Assembly: GCF_023078275.1 (NCBI RefSeq)
Contig: NC_062973.1
Location: 17,750,456 to 17,814,455 of the forward strand
Source: Leguminivora glycinivorella
Taxonomy: Eukaryota > Arthropoda > Insecta > Lepidoptera > Tortricidae
DNA length: 64,000 nucleotides
Direction: 5' to 3'
Shown: positions 56,100 through 64,000 of the stretch, piece by piece
Numbering within the stretch: position 1 is the stretch's first letter
Layout of the letters: every line of letters starts with the position of its first letter
Notes under the pieces: generated by a model
What the model saw: the letters and a program-made list of their open reading frames with translations, nothing else
What the model was told of the DNA's origin: nothing
Databases searched by the model: none
Position numbers and translations under genes: made by a program

Positions 56100-58100
56100 T
56101 ACTAGTCAATACATAATATACAATAAATAATATACGAAAAAAAAACAATAAGATATATTTAAACACAACAGCCAAGTACCTGGTTAAACATTACATTAAT
56201 AATAATTTTCAGAGAATAAGAATAACAGAGATGTCTCTGTAGTTAACAATTTATGTAAAAGAAACATATACTTACATAGTTAATAAGCTTTTAACAATGT
56301 ACAACCTAACTAGGTAGTTCCACGGATCTCGTGACTTTGACAAACGCGCGCTAGGTACTCTGTAAGCGGGAAAAGCCGTGGGCTCTTTTTAATTGTGAAA
56401 GCGGCAAAGAATTTATTTTTAGGACTAGATAATTAACCCCTAAAAAAGGGATTACGGATTTGCGTGCATTTTGTTCCATTTCCATTTACTTTTTTAAGCT
56501 TACCGTGCATTTGAATAAGCTTGGTCGTACTTCGGCGAAATGAGCTCATGCTCAAATAATGTCATCATTGTTTGTCTTATCTATTGAACTAAGGTGACTA
56601 AAGCGCCAATGTTCGAAATATTACACGCCATAAGACGAATAGATTAAAATACATAACTAAAACATTTCTTGAGTTTCGGAGTTTTGTTTTAAAGAGTCTG
56701 CGAAGTTGGTCATAAAAATGCAAACTTTCCTGGCTGAATGCATTTTGCTATCTTCTTCAACTTTAGTACCTATTTGTCTATGATTTCAATAAACATTCCC
56801 ATTAAAATTAATTTCTCAGTTGTCACAATGGAACTGCACCCTAACGGAACTATACCATATCTTGTTTTTACTAAAGGAACTAGTATCTTATCAATGGTTC
56901 TACAAGCAATCTATCAAGTGAATTCGGTAGTTTAACATATCTAATCTTTTGACGAGTATTATGCATAGTTCGCGGCCTAATCGTATGAGATAAATACATA
57001 AAATTAAATACCACTTTATATGCCAGTCAACTAGTTGATTTATATTATCTATGTGAACGTCGTACTCACATAGAAATTGCTATTTAACCCTATTTTGCAT
57101 GGGAAGCAGCATAAAGGTGCTTATACCGCTTTAATGTCATCATTTTAACTGTTTTGGGTCCGGTTTGGAGATGGTAGTTATAGAAAGTGTTAACTTAAAA
57201 CAAACGTTAAGTTGATTTATGAACTGCATTTTAATTGTTTTAAAATGCTAGTGCGCATAAAATATTCACTTTAGAGCTTTGTTTCAATTCGCCTAAAATG
57301 TATAAAACACGTTTTCAAACATGGCGTTGGTGTATTCATTGAATTCTGCTTCTATTCAACAAATACCTGTACCTAAAGGCAGCTAAAATATGAAAAGGAC
57401 GTCGAACAATACAAGCGAATGAATACCTTTATTGTTTCAAATAAGTTGTCAATTATGATCATAGACGTACAGATAAATCCTACCGCGTCAAAATTGATAA
57501 ACTATCACGAATCTTATCGCAAATTCGATAGCATTGCAAAAGTTCATACACCGACTCTTCCAATGCTGGTCGGGCGATTGAAGACGCAACATGAAACTAC
57601 TGAACCCGAAATGTGTGGTGGTTCCCAAGAAGACGGCGGCTTCTGAAGGTTCCGAACTGATTAATAATGCTTAGTTATAATATACCAATTAACCCTTTAG
57701 TTAATGAACACGAACTGTTTGACAAAGTTAAAACTGGGACAGTGAATATCAATTAATTTTTAATTATCTCTTGTTGGACTATCATGTATATTTTATTAAT
57801 AACATAGCTGCTGAAATAATGAATACATGTGTTTTAAATTAATTTATGAAGTAACGAAGTAAAAGTCAACGTAAGGTCTTAAAATTATAATGAAACATTA
57901 GTTTTAATAGCTTCCACGATATCGTGAACGTCGCAAAAAGAATATTTAATTGTATGGAGAAAGTGAACAGCGCCCCAAAAGGATACTTACAGAAACCCAA
58001 AATTACATCCATTATTCTTGAAGTTTACGTTATCGAGCAACGTATTCCCATATTTACAATAATTCATCAATATTTTTGTTTGCTACATTAAATTGTAATT
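56100..58100. other. Unassigned intronic DNA, 2 kb
   Basis: No exon, terminal repeat or RNA gene could be supported. Short frames at 56738-56935 and 57419-57646 show nothing recognisable. Confidence 0.4.
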
Positions 58101-58108
58101 CCTTGCAG

Positions 58109-58258
58109 CCGAACAGATCTCTCGTCTTCGCGCGTCTCAATCCCCGATAGCCATCTCCCTTCAAAAATGCCCGACATGGACTTCACTAGACGGCCTCAAA
58201 TTCAGAGGCTACTGGGACAACGAAGGCAGTGGCGTATTAGTAAATACAGGACAAACAG
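58109..58258 (+). CDS. Internal exon of the host gene (exon g)
   Basis: Acceptor GTAATTCCTTGCAG, 150 bases, donor GTAAGA; one clearly coding frame, phase 1 to 1. The peptide (EQISRLRASQSPIAISLQKC, then PTWTSLDGLKFRGYWDNEGS) mixes hydrophobic, aromatic and charged residues like a folded domain, unlike the disordered exons before it. GC content and codon use are higher than the intron around it. The gene must continue to the right of the window. I do not recognise the family. Confidence 0.7.
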
Positions 58259-58264
58259 GTAAGA

Positions 58265-59290
58265 TTTTCACTTTTAGCCATGGATCACCGATGGCAAAAC
58301 ATGTCTACAATATTAATAACCTTTGATTTGTTAATGTACTTATGTACAAACTGTCTGTGACGGATACGGGACTAGGCGTTCGAGGTTAAAAGTGTTAGAC
58401 GGTTAGTCACGCATTGTCTGCACAACTTTTACTATACACTCGCTTTCTTCGGTGACCCGCGACCATGATCCAAGCGACTGCGTTAAGACGAGAGCTTAAC
58501 AAAAAATAAAACGCGTAATCACGGAAAATATAGATATATGTTTTACCTTACTTATTTACTATATGTCATGGTCATGACCTCCAACACGACTGTTCGCCAC
58601 TGATTTCGTTCCTACGCAGTTTCTCTCCGGGTTTCAGTTCAGTTTCTAGCCAAATGAACAAACGCTTACTATAATATCGTTATCTCTAGCTATCTCTATC
58701 ACTCTTCCGTATAGGCGCGACAGAGCCAGACTGCGTTTCGATCGGAGCTTAGCGTCAACGATTGTCATTTCGGCTAGGCTGGCAGTTATTACCCTGGAGC
58801 TTGTGGGGATTTTTTACCTTCTCGTATTAATTAAATTTATAAAAGTTATTACGCCGCGTACCGGGAAAATATGCTACAAGCTACGACGCGACGTAGCAGT
58901 ATACACGCCGTAGATACGTACAGAATTCTAACTATGAAATTATTAAAAGAAGTGTAGGTTAATGGTAAATCAAAGGTAATTCAAAATAATAGACTTGGGA
59001 TTGTTTCAAATCGATTTTCAAACTCAATTAGGCTCATTCATTGACATGTTATTTTTCCCCTCACTAGCTCGGAAACACGTGTTTTGTCCTTTAATACCAG
59101 CGGGTAAAAACGCATTTTATCCACTAGTGGGTAAAGTAGTTTGACCTTGAATAAAGTCAAATTAACTGCTTTAAAGTTGATAAAAATAGGTAAGTAGGTG
59201 TGAATCTAGTAATAAAGATGATTTACTGGAAGCAGCGATAAATGCATTTTTTGCGTTGTAGTTTCCTCGCTATAGTGAGGGGAAAAGTTT
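58265..59290. other. Intronic DNA, mostly unassigned
   Basis: CCAGCGGGTAAAAACGC and CACTAGTGGGTAAAGTAG near 59100 resemble the left side of repeat Y. Otherwise nothing identifiable. Confidence 0.35.
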
Positions 59291-59293
59291 TGT

Positions 59294-59481
59294 GCTACAC
59301 TCGGGTGCAAATGTATTTTACTTCTCGTGTGTTAAAAAACTCGCAAGTTCAGGATTCTATTCTCGAACCACTCGCTTCGCTCGTGGTTCAACTATAGAAT
59401 CCTTTCACTTGCTCGTTTTTCAACTCCACACTCGGCGTTAAAATACAACTTTGCCCCTTTGTATAACAAATAACTATTACA
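59294..59481 (+). repeat. Interspersed repeat Y, copy 2
   Basis: CGGGTGCAAATGTATTTTAC ... CTTCGCTCGTGGTTCAAC ... ACACTCGGCGTTAA ... TATAACAAATAACTATTACA. Same as 54735-54908. Confidence 0.75.
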
Positions 59482-59656
59482 AAATAAAATTTTACGCTTT
59501 TTTGCAACATAACATTTTATGCGTTGAATATTTAGAACATCGCCAATATTTATTTAATACATTTCGTACGACAATCTAGTGTATTCTTACACATTTTGAA
59601 ATTATCTATCGATAAAATCGATAAGAAACCGAGGAAAAGAATAAAACAAGGTTAAA

Positions 59657-59905
59657 CTACGTCAACTCATTAGGCATTCGGCAGACGTGACCAGCCCAGT
59701 CCCATTTTAACTTGGCCGCCTTCCGAGCTACATCGGCGATTTGAGTTTTAGAGCGTAGCGTGGTGTTCCGGACTCGATCCACCAATTTGACACCTAGTAT
59801 GCTACGCTCCATGGCTCGTTGGCAAACCCCGAGCTTGGACTTCTGAGCTTTAGTCAAAGACCAAGTCTGTGCACCGTAGGTCAGAATAGGGAGGGAGGGA
59901 GGGAA
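59657..59905 (-). pseudogene. Inverted 5' segment of the RTE LINE
   Basis: Minus strand: LTYGAQTWSLTKAQKSKL, CQRAMERSILGVKLVDRVRN, WDWAGHVCRMPNEL. This is the C-terminal domain of an RTE polyprotein just before its last 50 residues. The next residues of the protein (WEPENSDRGSGRPRRRW) are on the + strand from about 59915, so the two pieces are head to head. Confidence 0.85.
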
Positions 59906-59907
59906 AC

Positions 59908-60096
59908 TCACTACAGTGTGGGAGCCCGAAAACTCTGATCGGGGATCCGGCAGACCCCGCCGGCGATGGAGGGATGAACTGGACTCCTTCTTGGAGGAAT
60001 GGTCAGACATAGCACTGGATAGAGATCAGTGGAAAAATTGGGGGAGGCCTTTGCCCAGCAGTGGGACACGACGGGCTCCAAATAATAATAATAATA
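59908..60096 (+). pseudogene. Forward 3' segment of the RTE LINE
   Basis: GRPRRRWRDELDSFLEEWSD, ALDRDQWKNWGRPLPSSGTR, then CCAAATAATAATAATAAT. The end AGGCCTTTGCCCAGCAGTGG is shared with 45.6 kb and with the tail of the SINE at 49.3 kb. Confidence 0.85.
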
Positions 60097-60097
60097 C

Positions 60098-62476
60098 TAA
60101 GGTGGACACAGACCGAGCTGGACGCCCTGGATCGGAGGGTCCGGTCACTGCTTACCACACACCGTATGTTACACCCGCGCTCGTCTGTTATGAGATTGTA
60201 CATCCCACGGAAGTGCGGAGGTCGAGGCTTCCTAAACGCCAAAAATCTCCACAACCGTGAGGTGTACAATCTCAGGAATTACTTCCTTAACAACGAGTGT
60301 GGGATGCATCGTGATGTGGTGGCAGTGGACGGAAACCTCACGCCGCTCTCCTTGGCGAAAGAGAACTGGCGCAAACCTGTGGTACTAAGTGCTGCGGACC
60401 GCAAGGCGGTATGGGAGAGCAAGCAGCTACACGGGCGGTTCTACAAGGCCCTCACGGGACCCGATGTAGACCTGCTCGCATCGGTGAACTGGTTACGATT
60501 CGGGGACCTCTTCGGAGAAACTGAGGGTTTTGCCTGTGCAATTGCGGACGAAGTTATGATGACGAACAACTACCGGAAATATATCCTGAAGGACGGCACG
60601 GTCGACATTTGTCGGGCATGCCGCCGTCCCGGAGAATCACTCAGGCATATCATTTCCGGTTGTTCTCATCTTGCTAACGGTGAGTACTTGCACAGGCATA
60701 ATCTCGTAGCCCGGATCATTCACCAGCAGCTTGCTCTTCAATACGGCCTTGTGGACCGCGAAGTACCGTACTACAAGTACTTACCTGCGCCAGTTCTTGA
60801 AAATGGCCGTGCCACGCTCTATTGGGATCGATCTATTATCACTGACAGGACTATTGTAGCCAATAAGCCTGACATTGTGATAATAGATCGACCGCAACGC
60901 CGGGCCGTGCTCGTTGACATCACCATCCTCCATGATGAGAATCTAAATATATAACAAAAAAAGACGTATATATGTGAAAACTTTTATTAATAATAGAAAT
61001 ATTAACAAAATGAACTTAAATTTTTAAAAAACTGTAGAATAAACACAAAAGAACCCTCTAAAAATCACTTTTACACATCCACTGAGTGACACTGTGGTCA
61101 AAAAACTTCAAAACTTTTTCGTAAAAACATAAAAATCTGTAGAAAAATTAACTATAAACTCCTATTAAATGAAAAGAAGATCTTAGATTTATATAATATC
61201 ATACTCACAGGTAGGTAAGGCTAACAAAATCTTATAAAAAATCAAATTTACGTCTAAGAAATTGCTAGGACAATTTCTCAGTGGAACGTAACATAAAACT
61301 AAGGGTGCGATTAACATGGAGCTAATTTAACTACGTCAAACAATTAAGTAAACTGTTTTTACGTGGATGTTAATATCTCAAATAAAAACAAAATTAAATT
61401 AACTGAGCCTTTTTCAGAAAAAGTGTACATATTCAGTGTCTTCAAAATATTTACTTTTTGGACTTATTTTACGCCTCACATATGAAAATTGAGGCCCTTA
61501 ATTTAGTAATTTGTTTTCTTTGTATATTGCATCACATTCATGAAAATAATTAAACATCCATATAAAAAAGTGACGATAAAATTTGTGTACTTATAACGCG
61601 GCTTTATCGTTCCACTGAGTTACTTTTTAATCCACTGAGAAACAATATTTCTCAATGGAACGTAACGGTTACGCCTTTGAGAAACAAAATTCTGGTTGTA
61701 CTTTAAATTATACAAACTCTTCCCAAAAACGTTATATATTATTAAAATAGATAAACTAACTAGTAATATGAACAGGTAGTTTCTTGATAAAATATACAAT
61801 ATACCTTCGAAAATGTAGTCACTATGTGGAACTCAGAAACGGACCTCTAAAAGACGCTCGAACAAATTCTTCCTTCACGAGTTGTGGCTTGCGATTGACA
61901 ACAAATAACCAATATGGCGTACACGGCAAGACACTATAATGTTGCCAGAATAAAAAATAACCTACCACTTTTAGTAGTAAAATAAGTAAATATTGACTAA
62001 ATTTCTCCGTAACTCAGTAGGATTTTCCACAGAGCTACTTTTTGTGGTTTATGTTTGAAATGATTTTTTAGTATTCTAAAACTATTTATGATAAATAAAG
62101 CGTTATTTAAAGAAACATTTAAGTAAATAAAAACATATTGTTATGATACAAAAATAATATTTTAACGCATATGAAACATAAGTACTTCATGGTAGGACAT
62201 GGGAAAAACAACACTTTTGTTGACTTCAAACAGAAGTTTTTACTAAAAAAATATGACTAATATTCATTCAAAACTAATAATTTCTGAAAGACAATTTATT
62301 TATTTATGCATAAATATCAAACGCCTGTAAAAAAGTGATATAGAATTTGTGCAATCTTTGTCAGAAGAGGTAGGACATGCCAAATTTAGTACCATACAAC
62401 AAAAAAAAAATTGCCCAGATGCAGAAGGCGGTGATTTTGGACACAGCGCGGATAGTCCGACGGTTCCTCTCTCTGC
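60098..62476 (+). pseudogene. R4/Dong-like polyprotein, C-terminal part, interrupted
   Basis: From 60098 the frame has WTQTELDALDRRVRSLLTTH, HPRSSVMRLYIPRKCGGRGF, then a zinc-binding motif CX2CX8HX4C (CRACRRPGESLRHIISGC) and the end KPDIVIIDRPQRRAVLVDIT, typical of the endonuclease core (PD...D...V.ID.T). After HDENL (60945) the sequence departs. It resumes near 62408 with QMQKAVILDTARIVRRFLS and stops, the expected C-terminus. Some 60 residues in between are lost or displaced by about 1.46 kb of foreign DNA. The reverse transcriptase domain is absent (5' truncation). Confidence 0.75.
60947..62407. mobile_element. 1.46-kb AT-rich insert in the R4-like gene
   Basis: Begins TATATAACAAAAAAAGACG and ends CATACAACAAAAAAAAAA. 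TTTCTCAGTGGAACGTAAC (61274) and TTTCTCAATGGAACGTAACG (61650) recur, along with several CCACTGAG words (61078, 61612, 61632). No frame, TIR or target duplication recognised. Origin unknown. Confidence 0.5.
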
Positions 62477-62609
62477 AGCCCTAACCACCGGCAGCTTGGG
62501 CCCTGCCCCGCTGCTGGCGGCACCCTAGGTTAGGTTTTTTATAATATGTTTATATTTTTTTATTGTTTTGTAAGTGGTTTTGTATTTTACTTTTATATTC
62601 GTATTAAAT

Positions 62610-62870
62610 AATAAAATATAAATAAATATTGGGGACACCTTACACAGATCAACCTAGCCCCAAACTAAGCAAAGCTTGTACTTTGGGTGCTAAGCGACGA
62701 TATACATACTTATATAGATAAATATATACTTATATACATAGAAAACATCCATGACTCAGGAACAAGTATCTGTGCTCATCACACAAATAAATGCCCTTAC
62801 CGGGATTCGAACCCAGGACCGCGGCTCAGCAGGCAGGGTCACTACCGACTGAGCCAGACCGGTCGTCTTA
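62610..62870 (-). mobile_element. tRNA-derived SINE in the 3' UTR of the R4-like element
   Basis: The tRNA-like head at 62800-62868 (minus: CCGGTCTGGCTCAGTCGGTA; B box GGTTCGAATCCC), body GGAACAAGTATCTGTGCTCA and AGCCCCAAACTAAGCAAAGC, tail ending in AT-rich DNA near 62610. TTATAAATAA at the head side and ATATAAATAA at the tail side may be the target duplication. Confidence 0.8.
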
Positions 62871-62968
62871 TAAATAACCTAGCCTAAGATTTGAAAGAAA
62901 TAAAGAGGAATAATAATAAACTACGTCAAGTTCACTGTCGCTTGGGTTTTACCTTTAAACCCTTTTAA

Positions 62969-63052
62969 CCCTTAAATGCATGACCTTGACAAAGATTTAT
63001 TCAAATTTGAATTTTGACATGCTGCATATATACATCACTATGCATTTAAGGG
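62969..63052. mobile_element. Small TTAA-flanked MITE, copy 2
   Basis: TTAA at 62965-62968 and 63053-63056. CCCTTAAATGCATGACCTTG and its inverse end, 84 bp; 25 bp shorter in the middle than the copy at 5601-5709. Confidence 0.75.
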
Positions 63053-63059
63053 TTAACAA

Positions 63060-64000
63060 AAAAAGAACAATTTATGAAAAAAAATCATACGTGTTTTAAT
63101 TTTAGGTACGTTATTCGAAAAAACATACAAGGTCAGTGTGGGGAAGACCGTCTACCCGGAAAGACCGTCTATTGACTATAACTTTTGTGTTTATATATCT
63201 ACGTCTCTCACACCTCCGGAGGTATACCAGTTTTTCATCCTTAATCCATTGGTCTTCAATACCTATCTCTAGGACGAACACTAGTTAACATAAAACTTGA
63301 TTCGTGTTTCGAACTCGAACATCGAGTTCAACATGGTTCCGCAAAAAATTAAAATAAAATAGAAGCAGTCGGAATATTTGTATATTGTGTATGTAACGTA
63401 GTCATTTAATAACCGTTCTTTCTGACTAGTACTATTAATCTACTGAAAACGCGCTCAATTTCTAGTTTTATGTTCTGAAATATGTAACTTAGAAATTGTG
63501 CCTACTCAGAAAGTCCGGCATAAAAGAGAAAGGCAAGACCGGCATATGATAAACAAGGAGTTGCCAACCTTTTTAGGCTTTATTGGAAATAAGTCGAGTG
63601 TAAACAATATCAATATATAAGTACGTTTTTGGCTTATGATAGTTGTGCCATTTTTGATTTTAACTTCGAAATACAGTTTTGATAATGATTCGTATGGTGT
63701 TACAAAAATCATTCGAAAGTATTAAGTAAAAAAAAATATATGTGACATAGTTGTGAAGAATAATAAGAGGTGAAGAGAAGTAAGCCTACACTGCATTATT
63801 CATCATCGTATTTAAGTTGGTAGAATTATCGTAAGTTCTACCCGTTTTTTATTATTTTTGTTTAAGTATAATTATGTAGATTGTGCAACATGCGACGACA
63901 AATATTTCCAAAGAGAGTAAGGTTTCGAGTTGGTCATTATTTTTATGATCAGCATTACCCAACAGGGACCGTATAGGTACCCTTTAAAACGGTTTTGACC
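63060..64000. other. Unassigned intronic DNA
   Basis: No exon or mobile element end that I can support. Confidence 0.35.

Larger units (their letters stand above)
60097..62908 (+). mobile_element. R4/Dong-like LINE inserted in the AAT tail
   Basis: AAT repeats stop at 60095 and restart at 62909. The inserted DNA encodes the C-terminal half of a non-LTR retrotransposon with a restriction-like endonuclease, then a 3' UTR with a SINE. Dong of the silkworm is known to sit in TAA repeats, so the target fits the family. Confidence 0.75.
59653..62929 (+). mobile_element. RTE LINE insertion with nested elements
   Basis: TAAACTACGTCAA is present at 59653-59665 and 62917-62929, a 13-bp target duplication. 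Between them lie an inverted RTE segment (about 59666-59905), a forward RTE 3' segment (about 59908-60080), an AAT tail that begins at 60080 and resumes at 62909, and a second retrotransposon that interrupts this tail. Confidence 0.8.

Overview
This is nuclear DNA of an insect, almost certainly a moth or butterfly (Lepidoptera). The base composition is AT-rich. There are Helitrons ending in the lepidopteran-style hairpin plus CTAG, tRNA-derived SINEs of lepidopteran type, TTAGG-like insect telomere motifs inside repeats, RTE, CR1 and R4/Dong-like LINEs, and many small inverted-repeat elements (MITEs). No bacterial-style operon is present. Nearly all long open frames belong to transposable elements.

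One host gene appears to run through the whole window on the + strand and to be open at both ends. Its candidate exons are 3822-3931, 7040-7120, 13904-13970, 34394-34549, 39702-39759 continuing at 41669-41772, 45137-45176 and 58109-58258, separated by introns of about 3 to 20 kb. Splice phases agree for the exons from 13904 on, but the exon near 40 kb is split by a LINE. I do not recognise the protein. A second, very small two-exon gene (48868-49233, 86 codons) lies inside a transposon.

Layout. 0-3.8 kb: R1-type LINE remnant and a 1.2-kb foldback element. 3.8-7.1 kb: exon, TGTC microsatellite, LINE tail, tRNA-like module, piggyBac-like element A. 7.1-12.1 kb: 3.3-kb Helitron with 450-bp tandem repeats and a G-rich array, then a second broken Helitron. 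12.7-18.8 kb: tRNA-like SINE head, Harbinger-like MITEs, exon, and two large elements carrying telomere-like repeat arrays. 21.5-27.4 kb: a DD41D Tc1/mariner-type transposon and a nearly full-length 3.4-kb RTE-like LINE. 28-35 kb: a mariner inside a Helitron, piggyBac-like element B, an exon. 35-46 kb: LINE ORF1-like fragment, another telomere-motif element, split exon with a CR1-group LINE, exon. 46.9-50.1 kb: the largest telomere-motif element with the small gene and a SINE. 50.1-53.3 kb: element with 121-bp tandem arrays. 54-56 kb: repeats, a tandem duplication and a hAT-like MITE. 58.1 kb: exon. 59.65-62.93 kb: a stack of nested retrotransposons that can be ordered in time.

The main story is layered transposition inside one host gene. 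Target-site duplications, broken reading frames and nesting let many insertions be dated relative to one another. None of the transposase or reverse-transcriptase genes looks fully intact; several are broken by a single base.
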